From JAXDJJ01 sp034665745 (GTDB lineage: Bacteria; Actinomycetota; CADDZG01; WHSQ01): a stretch of DNA of 17,469 nucleotides. A model generated the notes under the pieces. It was not told the DNA's origin. It saw only the letters and a program-made list of their open reading frames with translations, and did not search any database. Made by a program: the position numbers and the translations under genes. Below are positions 6,638 through 13,394 of this stretch, piece by piece (position 1 is the stretch's first letter; each line of letters begins with the position of its first letter). The stretch is from assembly GCA_034665745.1 (NCBI GenBank), contig JAXDJJ010000019.1, forward strand, positions 1 to 17,469, read 5' to 3'.

Positions 6638-7273
6638 TTACGCGGGTTCTTTGACGAGGTGTTGTTCAAGTTTGCGCTTGATGCGCTGAAGGGCGTTGTC
6701 GATCGATTTCACGTGGCGGCCTAGGTAGCCGGCGATCTCTTGGTACGACTTGCCGTCCATGTAGAGCTGCAGGACTTCGGTCTCGAGCTCCGACAGGACC
6801 TTGCCCATCGACTCTTTGATCGCGGCAATCTCTTCGGCACTGATGACCAGGTCTGCGGGATCGACGACGTCGATGCTGATGAGCACATCGCCGAGCTCGC
6901 GGCCCTCGTCTCCGTCGTCTCCGCCGGCGGACTTGTTCAGCGATACGTAGCTGTTCAAGGGGATGTGCTTCTGGCGGGTTGCGGTCTTGATGGCCGTGAT
7001 GATCTGGCGGGTGATGCACAGCTCGGCGAAGGCACGGAAGGCCGAGTTGCGGTCGTCGCGGTAATCGCGGATGGCCTTGAAGAGGCCGATCATTCCTTCT
7101 TGGACGATGTCTTCCCGGTCGGCACCCGCGAGGAAGTACGTGCGCGCTTTCGCACGCGCATAGTGCCTATATCGATAAAGGAGTGTCTCGATCGCTACTT
7201 CGTTGCCCTGGCGTGCTTGCTCGACCAGGTCTTCGTCCGAGACCTCCAGCAATAGATCTCTCGCCGCTGCCAT
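6638..7273 (-). CDS. sigH: RNA polymerase sigma factor, SigH/Spo0H type
   Basis: A 211-residue sigma-70 family protein with region 2 at about 25-100 and a region 4 helix-turn-helix at about 155-205 (ETEVLQLYMDGKSYQEIAGYL, then HVKSIDNALQRIKRKL). The region 2 text GADREDIVQEGMIGLFKAIR and the segment FAELCITRQIITAIKTATRQ are near-identical, from memory, to Bacillus subtilis SigH, which controls the transition to stationary phase and sporulation. That is the strongest basis for the name. The frame is open up to a TTG at 7288 directly after the rlmB stop, but the ATG at 7273 is preferred because AGAAGG lies just before it. The gene order cysS-rlmB-sigH matches Bacillus. The regulon in this organism is unknown; sporulation should not be assumed. 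Confidence 0.93.
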   Translation of the reverse strand: MAAARDLLLEVSDEDLVEQARQGNEVAIETLLYRYRHYARAKARTYFLAGADREDIVQEGMIGLFKAIRDYRDDRNSAFRAFAELCITRQIITAIKTATRQKHIPLNSYVSLNKSAGGDDGDEGRELGDVLISIDVVDPADLVISAEEIAAIKESMGKVLSELETEVLQLYMDGKSYQEIAGYLGRHVKSIDNALQRIKRKLEQHLVKEPA

Positions 7274-7288
7274 GGGTCCTTCTGCCAA

Positions 7289-8062
7289 TTAGGCGTCGAG
7301 GGTAGTGGTCCTGCCTCGCCGGGCCACTTCGAACATCCCGATGGCCCCCGCCACGGCCACGTTCAGGGACTCGAGTTTGCCCATCGAAGGGATGCCCACC
7401 AGGCCGTCACAGTGGGCCCTGACGCCCGGGGACAAGCCCCGGTCCTCGGACCCCAAGACGAGTCCAAGAGGACGCTCGAGCAGGGTCGAGGCCCACAGGT
7501 CGTCCTTGGCCTCTTGGTCGAGGCCGACGATCCAGACCCCCGCCTTCCGGGCCTCATCGATCGCTCCGCCGAGGTTGCCCACCCTGGCGACCGGGACGAC
7601 CTCGGCCGCTCCAGCGGCCACCCTCCGGACGGCAGGCGTCACGCTGACCGATCGTCTGGCGGGCAAGACGATCCCGTCGAACCCCGCGCCATCGGCCGAA
7701 CGCAACAGAGAACCGAGGTTGTGAGGATCGGTCAGACCGTCTAGGAAGAGGAGGGCCGGGTTCTCGACACTCAGCAGATCGCTCAATTCCGCGTACCGGT
7801 AGCGACCGGTGAACGCGATAACGCCTTGATGGTTCTCTCCCTGTGCATGCTTGTCGAGCTCGGGGCGAGGCACCGTTTTCACAGGGATAGACAGGGCCTC
7901 CGCGCGCTTGCGGATCTCTCCCAAAGTGCTGTTGGGAGCCATCCCCGCCGCGAACAGGATGCGCTCAGCCCCCGCGCCGGTGCGCAGGAGCTCTAGGACG
8001 GGACGACGGCCGGAGAGAACGCGTTCGTCCGCGTGCCCTTGCGGCCGATCAGCCCGAGGCAC
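7289..8062 (-). CDS. rlmB: 23S rRNA 2'-O-ribose methyltransferase, SpoU/TrmH family (RlmB type)
   Basis: A SAM-dependent ribose methyltransferase of the SPOUT fold; RlmB acts on a guanosine of 23S rRNA. With the GTG at 8062 it is 257 residues, close to Bacillus YacO/RlmB. The N-terminal substrate-binding domain (SGRRPVLELL to about residue 85) is followed by the catalytic domain with motif 1 DPHNLGSLLRSADGAGF, motif 2 LGLVLGSEDRGLSPGV and the knot motif 3 IPSMGKLESLNVAVAGAIG. The frame continues upstream to 8167, but that would overlap cysS by 119 bp and add a Ser/Arg-rich tail, so the start inside the last codons of cysS (14-bp overlap) is preferred. The true start is uncertain. Position between cysS and sigH supports RlmB over other SpoU paralogues. 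Confidence 0.87.
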   Translation of the reverse strand: MPRADRPQGHADERVLSGRRPVLELLRTGAGAERILFAAGMAPNSTLGEIRKRAEALSIPVKTVPRPELDKHAQGENHQGVIAFTGRYRYAELSDLLSVENPALLFLDGLTDPHNLGSLLRSADGAGFDGIVLPARRSVSVTPAVRRVAAGAAEVVPVARVGNLGGAIDEARKAGVWIVGLDQEAKDDLWASTLLERPLGLVLGSEDRGLSPGVRAHCDGLVGIPSMGKLESLNVAVAGAIGMFEVARRGRTTTLDA

Positions 8063-9497
8063 TACCCACCCGCCAGCGCGGGCCCGCCGGAGTGTCTTCG
8101 ACTTCGACGCCGAGCTCGACGAGCTTGTCTCGGATCGCGTCGGCTCGGTCGAATGCCTTCTCCTCACGGGCCTGATCCCGGAGCTTCAATAGATAGTCAA
8201 CGAGTCCGCCGACGAGCTCGGAAGAACCTTGTTGAGATTCGAAGTCGAGCGCGAGAACCCCCGTTAGCTCGAGGAAGTCGGTGACGTGCTGTTTCAGCTC
8301 TTGGCGCGCTGCGTCATCGCCGCGCTGGGCACCTTCGATCGTCTTGTTCCCCTCGCGGACGAGGTCGTGAACGACCCCAAGGGCTGCTGCCGAGTTGAAA
8401 TCGTCGTCCATCGCCTCGATGAAACGCGCTATGTATCCCGTTGCTTCGACGTCGTCGTCACCGCGCGTTATAGGGGCGGGCTGCGGCATGTCGTCGCCGA
8501 GGACATCGCGGGCTTTCTCCAGGAACCGGGACAGACGGTCATGAGCTTGCCGGGCATCCTCGAAGGCCTCGTCCGAGAACACCACTTGGCTCCGGTACGA
8601 GCCGACGAGGGCCCAGTAGCGAGCGACCGCACCAGGGAACGCCTCGACGACGTCGTGCGCCAAGGCCACATTGCCCAAGGACTTCGACATCTTCTGGGCT
8701 TCCATCTGCACCATCCCCGCATGAAGCCAGTAACGGACGAATGGTTCGCTTCCTGCGAGACCCTCTGCTTGAGCGATCTCGTTCTCGTGATGCGGAAAGA
8801 TCAGGTCGCTTCCACCACCGTGGATGTCGAAGGCCATGCCCAGGTACTTCGTCGACATCACCGAGCACTCGATGTGCCACCCGGGGCGACCCGGCCCCCA
8901 CGGAGAGGGCCACGACGGTTCTCCCTCCTTCGCCGACTTCCACAGAGCGAAATCGAGAGGGTGTCGCTTGCCTTCATGAGGCTCGATCCGCTCGCCGGCG
9001 CGCATGTCGTCCAAGGATCGGTTCGAGAGCTTGCCGTAACCGTCGAAGCTCTCGACCGCGAACCACACGTCACCGCCGGCTTCGTATGCGACGCCTTTCT
9101 CGATCAAGCCTTCGATCGCCGTCACCATCTCTGCGACATGATCGGTCGCCTTCACGACGATGTCGGCAGGACCAACGCCCATGGCAGCCATGTCTTCTTC
9201 GAACGCCTTCGTGTACTTCGAGGTGATGCCCTCAGGAGGGATCTTCTCGAGCTTCGCCCGATCGATGATCTTGTCGTCGACATCGGTGTAGTTCATGACG
9301 TAGGTGACGTCGTAGCCCCGATAGCTGAGATAGCGGCGGATCATGTCGAACCAGAGGAAGGTCCGGGCATTCCCGATGTGGATGTAGTTGTAGACCGTGG
9401 GACCGCAGCAATACATCGAGATGCGGCCGGGCTCTCTAGGTTCGAGAGGCACCTTCGACCGGGACATGGAGTCGTACACGTGGATCGTCACGCGCAC
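8049..9497 (-). CDS. cysS: Cysteinyl-tRNA synthetase
   Basis: A class I aminoacyl-tRNA synthetase that charges tRNA-Cys. It is 482 residues, full length. Visible hallmarks are the HIGN signature (40-43) within CGPTVYNYIHIGNART, KMSKS (269-273), and the zinc ligands Cys31, Cys211 (IECSVM), His236 and Glu240 (FPHHENE). The C-terminal DALR-type helical part is present (about 360-470, including DDFNSAAALGVVHDL). The GTG at 9497 lies 3 bp after the ispF stop; a second GTG two codons later is an alternative. It is an internal gene of the carD-ispD-ispF-cysS-rlmB-sigH run. It could instead be the MshC ligase of mycothiol synthesis, but the intact anticodon-binding C-terminal region and the ispF/rlmB context favour CysS. 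Confidence 0.95.
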   Translation of the reverse strand: MRVTIHVYDSMSRSKVPLEPREPGRISMYCCGPTVYNYIHIGNARTFLWFDMIRRYLSYRGYDVTYVMNYTDVDDKIIDRAKLEKIPPEGITSKYTKAFEEDMAAMGVGPADIVVKATDHVAEMVTAIEGLIEKGVAYEAGGDVWFAVESFDGYGKLSNRSLDDMRAGERIEPHEGKRHPLDFALWKSAKEGEPSWPSPWGPGRPGWHIECSVMSTKYLGMAFDIHGGGSDLIFPHHENEIAQAEGLAGSEPFVRYWLHAGMVQMEAQKMSKSLGNVALAHDVVEAFPGAVARYWALVGSYRSQVVFSDEAFEDARQAHDRLSRFLEKARDVLGDDMPQPAPITRGDDDVEATGYIARFIEAMDDDFNSAAALGVVHDLVREGNKTIEGAQRGDDAARQELKQHVTDFLELTGVLALDFESQQGSSELVGGLVDYLLKLRDQAREEKAFDRADAIRDKLVELGVEVEDTPAGPRWRVGSASG

Positions 9498-9500
9498 ACC

Positions 9501-9971
9501 CTAATGACTGTCGATCATGACCACCGCTATGGCGGCGATCCCCTCCCCGCGGCCGGTGAATCCCATGCCATCAGTGGTGGTGGCCTTGAGCGACACGTTG
9601 TCGGTCGCGACCTCGAGCGCTCGGGCGAGGTTGTCGATGATGAGGTCTCGATAGATCGCCAGCTTCGGACGCTCGGCGATCACCGTGCAGTCGGCGTTGA
9701 CGACATGCCAACCCGCGACCCGGGCAGCGGCGGTGCACTCCTTCAAGAGGCCGAGACTGTCCGCTCCCTTGAACTCGTCGGTCGATGGGAAACGACCCCC
9801 CAGATCTCCGAGCGCGGCAGCACCGAGCAACGCATCGGCGAGGGCATGGCTGAGAACATCGGCATCCGAGTGGCCCGAAAGTCCGGGGCCCGGGATCGTC
9901 AGTCCGCCGAGGATCAGGGGTCTCTCGGTATCGAAACCGTGAGCATCGAAGCCGAGACCTACGCGACTCAT
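9501..9971 (-). CDS. ispF: 2-C-methyl-D-erythritol 2,4-cyclodiphosphate synthase
   Basis: The fifth enzyme of the MEP isoprenoid pathway: it cyclises CDP-methylerythritol 2-phosphate, releasing CMP. It is 156 residues, full length. Zinc ligands are visible as Asp9 and His11 in GFDAHGF and His42 in SDADVLSHALADALLGA. The loop motifs DLGGRFPSTD (57-65 region), KGADS and the CDP-binding ATTTDGMGFTGRGEGIAA are present; the last has Asp where Glu is more common. The ATG overlaps the ispD stop as ATGA, a typical translational-coupling junction, and cysS follows 3 bp after its stop. IspD and IspF act two steps apart in the pathway and are commonly encoded together. Confidence 0.95.
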   Translation of the reverse strand: MSRVGLGFDAHGFDTERPLILGGLTIPGPGLSGHSDADVLSHALADALLGAAALGDLGGRFPSTDEFKGADSLGLLKECTAAARVAGWHVVNADCTVIAERPKLAIYRDLIIDNLARALEVATDNVSLKATTTDGMGFTGRGEGIAAIAVVMIDSH

Positions 9972-10633
9972 GACGAACTTCGGACTAGAGCTTCGGCGAT
10001 GGCGAAGTCCGGGGCGTATGTGACCTTCATGTTCCTAGCATCACCCTGGACGGGGACCACTTTGTATCCGTAATTGGCGACGAGTTGAGCGTCGTCGGTC
10101 GCTTCGGTGATGTCGTCGTCGAGCGCTTTCCCATGAGCATCCTTGAGGGCCGCGGTCCAGAACGATTGAGGCGTCTGTACCTGAAGGATCGACTCCCGAG
10201 GGACCACACCTGCCATGGCGCCGTCCCGCATGTGGGCGAGGGTCTCGCGCACAGGGATCGCTGCAAAGGCGCCGTCGGCGTCGTCGAGCGCGTGGATAGA
10301 AGACAGCACGGTGTCGATGTCGACGAACGGTCGCGCCGCGTCGTGGACCACGACCTGTTCGGTATCGACGAGGGCCAATCCGCTCGCAACGGATGCCTGT
10401 CGGGTAGGGCCCGGTTTGGCGGTCGTTATCCCCAGGCCGTTGAAGGGCTCCGCGAGGTCGTCACTTACAACGACGACTATCTGGTCGCAGGTTGCCTTCA
10501 GGACCTCGAACGACCACTCCCACATCGGACGCTGTCCGAGCGTGCGGAACTGTTTGGGACGGTCATCGTTGGGGTCGCGTGCGCGGTCCCCTTTACCTCC
10601 TGCAGCCAGGATGGCCGCAACCGACGCAGTGAT
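9968..10633 (-). CDS. ispD: 2-C-methyl-D-erythritol 4-phosphate cytidylyltransferase with a non-canonical start
   Basis: The third MEP-pathway enzyme, joining CTP and methylerythritol 4-phosphate. Starting at the first ATG (10525) would give 185 residues and lose the CTP-binding loop. Reading the frame upstream restores it: AILAAGGKGDRARD, then PKQFRTLGQRP, about 36 more residues. Other hallmarks are VVVHDAARPF, VQTPQSF and the C-terminal NMKVTYAPDF. The extended frame is closed by the carD stop TAA at 10637-10639, and no ATG, GTG or TTG lies between that stop and the loop. Candidates are ATC at 10631-10633 (used here, 221 residues, would read MTASVAAILAAG) or CTG at 10607-10609, which would delete the first beta strand. 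A single-base sequence error (ATG read as ATC) would explain it. The frame is the same as carD. The start is uncertain; the gene identity is firm. Confidence 0.85.
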   Translation of the reverse strand: MTASVAAILAAGGKGDRARDPNDDRPKQFRTLGQRPMWEWSFEVLKATCDQIVVVVSDDLAEPFNGLGITTAKPGPTRQASVASGLALVDTEQVVVHDAARPFVDIDTVLSSIHALDDADGAFAAIPVRETLAHMRDGAMAGVVPRESILQVQTPQSFWTAALKDAHGKALDDDITEATDDAQLVANYGYKVVPVQGDARNMKVTYAPDFAIAEALVRSSS

Positions 10634-10636
10634 GGG

Positions 10637-11119
10637 TTAGCCCAAGACCTCGTCGAGGAGAGCCTCTGCCGCGTCTTGGTCGCAGTTCTTCGAGAAGGTG
10701 AGTTCGGAGACCAGGATCTGGCGAGCCTTCGTGAGCATCCGCTTCTCGCCGGCGGCGAGCCCCTTCTCCTTGTCACGCTGGTGAAGGCTGCGAACCACGT
10801 CGGCCACCTGGTAGATGTCGCCCGAGCGAAGCTTCTCGACGTTCGCCTTGAAGCGGCGGGACCAGTTCGTCGTGTTCGTGGTGGGCTCGTTCTTCTTCAG
10901 AACCTTCAGGACCTTGGGGACCTCTTTAGCCGGGGTCACTACGCGCAACCCGACCTCGTCCGTCGCATCGACGGGCACCATCAAGGTCAACTCGCCGTAA
11001 GCGAGCTTGAGGATGAAGTACTCACGCTTCTCGCCGAACATCTCTTTGTTCTCGAGACGCTCGATGATCGCCGCACCATGATGTGGGTAAACCACCTTGT
11101 CACCGACACGAAAACCCAC
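10637..11119 (-). CDS. carD: CarD/CdnL-family RNA polymerase-binding transcription regulator
   Basis: CarD binds the RNA polymerase beta subunit and the upstream edge of the open complex, stabilising open promoters, notably of rRNA genes; it is essential in mycobacteria. The 160-residue length matches. The N-terminal Tudor-like RNAP-interaction domain is residues 1-60 (VGDKVVYPHHGAA, then the hydrophobic strands to VGLRVV). The C-terminal helical DNA-binding domain carries NWSRRFKAN with the wedge tryptophan (Trp86) and GEKRMLTKARQILVSEL. The GTG start at 11119 has an excellent Shine-Dalgarno sequence AGGGAGG 8 nt upstream. It heads the ispD-ispF-cysS-rlmB-sigH run, as in other actinobacteria where carD is followed by ispD. 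Confidence 0.95.
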   Translation of the reverse strand: MGFRVGDKVVYPHHGAAIIERLENKEMFGEKREYFILKLAYGELTLMVPVDATDEVGLRVVTPAKEVPKVLKVLKKNEPTTNTTNWSRRFKANVEKLRSGDIYQVADVVRSLHQRDKEKGLAAGEKRMLTKARQILVSELTFSKNCDQDAAEALLDEVLG

Positions 11120-11244
11120 TGGATGTACCTCCCTATGATGCGAACCGTGGCGTGTGAGAACGCCCCTTACTGAGAGGAAAACCGCCGCAGAAGCGGGGTC
11201 TCTCGAAGGCCAAGGATAACACGCGGGCCATTTTTACGTTTCGG
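11120..11244 (-). promoter_or_regulatory. carD leader region: candidate -10 and two hairpins
   Basis: This 125-bp gap between radA and carD is the widest on the minus strand in the operon. It holds a possible -10 TATCCT (11213-11218), and downstream of it a small hairpin CCGC-TTCT-GCGG (11185-11196) followed by CGG and TTTT (11178-11181), flanked by complementary GAGAG/CTCTC arms (11172-11176, 11200-11204). A second stem GGCGT/ACGCC (11149-11153, 11160-11164) follows. The first could be a weak radA terminator or an attenuator in the carD leader. No -35 is clear, so all of this is tentative. Confidence 0.3.
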
Positions 11245-12567
11245 TCAGACCCGAGCCGCAGCACCGCGCGCTTGTTGGAATGCCGCCGCGATGTCGGGAA
11301 CCCGGATCAAGCGCAGTCCTTTCACTTGCTCGTCGAAACCGAAGGGAACGAACGCGGTTTCGAAACCGAGACGACGCGCTTCGGACAATCGTCGTGCGAT
11401 CGCAGGAACGCGACGCACCTCTCCACTGAGCCCGACTTCACCGACCGCGACCGTGCGTTCGTCTATCGAGGACTTCGTGACGGCTGAGAACAGCGCGAGG
11501 CACATAGCCAGGTCGGCAGCTGGTTCACGCACATCGAGACCGCCTGCCGCAGCCACGAACACGTCGTTCGCACCAAGCGAGATCCCCGACTGGGACATGA
11601 CCGCTGCGAGTAGCGACAGCCTGCGGCCGTCGAGACCGATGGCGACCCGGCGTGGCTGGGGGATCTTGCTCTCGTCAACCAGAGCCTGAACCTCGACGAG
11701 AAGAGGACGCGTCCCCTCCATCCCGGGAAAAACCACGGAACCTGCGACGCCCGGCCGCCGATCCGCGAGGAGGAAAGCCGATGGATCTCCCACCGGGTCC
11801 AGGCCCTTCGTGGACATCACGAAGACACCCGTTTCGTCCGTTGCACCGAAGCGGTTCTTCGCAGAACGAAGGAGACGCAAAGTGCCCCCACGCTCGCCTT
11901 CGAGGGACAGAACGACATCGACAACGTGCTCCAAAGTCTTCGGGCCGGCGACCGAACCCTCTTTCGTCACATGTCCGACGAGGATGACTGAGGTTCCGGA
12001 AAGCTTTGCGTGACGCGTTAGAGCAGCAGCACACTCGCGCACCTGGACCATCGAGCCGGGCGGTTGCTCCATGCGCTCGTCCGCCAACGTTTGGATCGAA
12101 TCGACGACGAGTACATCGAGTCCGGCCGAGGTCGCAAGAACCGCATCGAGTGACCCTGATGTGGCGACATTCAGCTGAGGGCTCGAGATCCCGAGTCGTT
12201 TTGCACGGCCCCCGATCTGCGCAACGGACTCTTCACCCGAAACGAGCAAGGTGTTCCGCCCGCGAGTGGCCAGCGCGGCAACGAGTTGCAGAACAAGCGT
12301 GGACTTCCCGATGCCGGGCTCTCCCGCGATCAATACCGACGAACCCCGGACAAGGCCGCCACCAAGAACCCGATCGAGCTCGTCGATCCCGGTAGGAGAA
12401 CGATCGGCGTCTTCCGGTGCGTCGGACAGGGACACGACCTCGAGAGCACCTGACACACCTGCCGCGAGGGGCGCGGACGCTGTACTCCAGTCACCGCACT
12501 CGGGGCACCTGCCGAACCACTTGTGCGCCACATGCCCGCATGCACTACAGGAATAGGTCTCTTTCAC
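11245..12567 (-). CDS. radA: DNA repair protein RadA (Sms)
   Basis: RadA is a RecA-like ATPase that promotes branch migration in homologous recombination. It is 440 residues, full length. The N-terminal zinc finger has Cys7, Cys10, Cys21 and Cys24 (CSACGH and RCPEC). The ATPase core has Walker A GEPGIGKST (82-90), Walker B LDVLVVDS (150-157) and the RadA-specific KNRFG motif (237-241). The C-terminal Lon-protease-like domain runs from about 275 to 430 (GVAGSVVFPGMEGTRPLLVEVQ, SGISLGANDVFV, VGLSGEVRRVP). The GTG at 12567 is fixed by the zinc finger seven codons in. A -10 hexamer TAGTTT lies 6 nt before it and no properly spaced Shine-Dalgarno sequence is present. clpC-radA is the Bacillus order; here three genes lie between them and disA is not found after radA. 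Confidence 0.95.
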   Translation of the reverse strand: MKETYSCSACGHVAHKWFGRCPECGDWSTASAPLAAGVSGALEVVSLSDAPEDADRSPTGIDELDRVLGGGLVRGSSVLIAGEPGIGKSTLVLQLVAALATRGRNTLLVSGEESVAQIGGRAKRLGISSPQLNVATSGSLDAVLATSAGLDVLVVDSIQTLADERMEQPPGSMVQVRECAAALTRHAKLSGTSVILVGHVTKEGSVAGPKTLEHVVDVVLSLEGERGGTLRLLRSAKNRFGATDETGVFVMSTKGLDPVGDPSAFLLADRRPGVAGSVVFPGMEGTRPLLVEVQALVDESKIPQPRRVAIGLDGRRLSLLAAVMSQSGISLGANDVFVAAAGGLDVREPAADLAMCLALFSAVTKSSIDERTVAVGEVGLSGEVRRVPAIARRLSEARRLGFETAFVPFGFDEQVKGLRLIRVPDIAAAFQQARGAAARV

Positions 12568-12590
12568 CCCTTCAAACTAGCGAGGGGGTG
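12565..12590. repeat. Inverted repeat CACCCC...GGGGTG around the radA start and -10
   Basis: Six-base arms at 12565-12570 and 12585-12590 are separated by 14 bp that contain the candidate radA -10 TAGTTT. One arm includes the radA GTG start codon. It could be an operator, or in a read-through transcript from the GGDEF gene a hairpin hiding the start. Chance occurrence is possible. Confidence 0.3.
12574..12579 (-). promoter_or_regulatory. -10 hexamer TAGTTT, candidate leaderless promoter of radA
   Basis: TAGTTT on the minus strand is followed by 6 nt (GAAGGG) and the radA GTG. The purine run is too close to the start codon to act as a normal ribosome-binding site, so a leaderless transcript is more likely. 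No convincing -35 is seen. Confidence 0.4.
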
Positions 12591-12599
12591 CGACAAGAA

Positions 12600-13388
12600 T
12601 CAGGCAGAAGGTCGCAGGGCTCGCTTTTCGTAAAGGGCATGGTCCGCTCGCCCGACGAGCTCGTCGAGAGTGTCCTCGGGTAAGAGTTCGACCAAACCTA
12701 CGGTGATGGATCCGTTCTGGGTCTCTTCCAGATCCACGTTGATGGCCTCGAACCGTGTGTCGGCATCCGCCATGCTGAGGTCAACGAATCCGCAGACGAA
12801 CTCGTCACCGCCGAAACGAACGATCAGGTCATAGGAGCGGAGTTGGGTCCGCATGCTCACGACCGTCTGGTGCAGGCGCCTATCTCCCGCGGCATGGCCA
12901 GCGGAGTCGTTCGTCTCCTTGAGGCCGTCCACATCAACGAAGGCGAGAACGAACGACTGACCGTTCCTCTTGGCTCTGGCCGTCTCACGCTCTAGTTCAA
13001 GGGTGCCGGCATCCCTTCGATAGGCGCCGGTGAGCTTGTCGAGCGAGGAGACAGCACGGTCCATCGCCGAGACGACCCGGTCCCCAGCCGCAGCTTCGCG
13101 ATCATCTGCCGATTGGCGGCGATCCGTTGCTGCCCGCCGACGGTCTCGTGAAGCGGCCGCTCGATCCGAGGCTGCTTCGAGGTCGATGTTGTCAGACCTC
13201 TCATCGCGTGCCTCGGCGCGCTGGTCTCGGGCCGCGCCTCTTTCATCCCGGTCGTCCGACTCCAGGTCTTGGGCATCGGCCCGCTGGTCCCGATACTCGG
13301 CGCTACGGTCGCGCTCGTTCTCGTTCCGATCGTCAGGCTCTGCGCCAGCTTCCTTCAGCCCCGTGGTTGGAGCCTGGTCGTTGTTCAC
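12600..13388 (-). CDS. GGDEF diguanylate cyclase with N-terminal Asp-heptad repeat
   Basis: Predicted to make cyclic di-GMP from two GTP. The GGDEF domain spans about residues 130-258: metal site DVDGLK (Asp152, Asp154), ETNDSAGHAAGD, and the signature RFGGDEFV (GGDEF at 193-197). An RxxD inhibitory site (Arg184, Asp187) sits five residues before it. All key residues are present, so activity and product feedback are likely. Residues 20-123 are an unusual Asp/Arg/Ala-rich tract in which an aspartate recurs every seven residues (20, 27, 34 and so on to 117, with a single 6-residue step at 69-75), usually followed by Arg, Glu or Gln. A long charged helix or coiled coil is expected; there is no membrane segment or known sensor domain. 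The GTG at 13388 has CATACT 6 nt upstream. The end of the domain is slightly short. radA follows 32 bp downstream. Confidence 0.88.
   Translation of the reverse strand: MNNDQAPTTGLKEAGAEPDDRNENERDRSAEYRDQRADAQDLESDDRDERGAARDQRAEARDERSDNIDLEAASDRAAASRDRRRAATDRRQSADDREAAAGDRVVSAMDRAVSSLDKLTGAYRRDAGTLELERETARAKRNGQSFVLAFVDVDGLKETNDSAGHAAGDRRLHQTVVSMRTQLRSYDLIVRFGGDEFVCGFVDLSMADADTRFEAINVDLEETQNGSITVGLVELLPEDTLDELVGRADHALYEKRALRPSA
13016..13331 (-). repeat. Degenerate 21-bp tandem repeat coding the Asp-heptad tract
   Basis: These bases encode roughly residues 20-124 of the GGDEF protein. The protein period is 7 residues, so the DNA period is 21 bp, with about 15 units built on GAC-CGX codons. 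The DNA units have diverged strongly while the aspartate position and charge pattern remain, which suggests an old expansion kept for the protein structure. One unit is 18 bp. Confidence 0.6.
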
Positions 13389-13394
13389 AACCTC

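Noticed and set aside
6630..6641. Palindrome GTAAC-GG-GTTAC at the sigH stop codon
   Set aside because: The stem is too short and has no U-tract, so it is not a terminator, and it overlaps coding sequence and the stop. Probably chance.
8063..8167. Longer rlmB beginning at 8167, with a Ser/Arg-rich N-terminal extension
   Set aside because: It would overlap cysS by 119 bp, and the added residues look like the cysS sequence read out of frame. Some actinobacterial RlmB proteins do have basic extensions, so this is not fully excluded.
8286..10073. A 595-codon open frame on the plus strand opposite cysS, ispF and ispD
   Set aside because: It is a shadow of three well-identified minus-strand genes in high-GC DNA. 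Its translation is His/Arg/Asp-rich with no recognisable domain.
10085..11173. A 362-codon plus-strand open frame opposite ispD and carD
   Set aside because: carD and ispD are firmly identified on the other strand; the frame is a codon-bias shadow.
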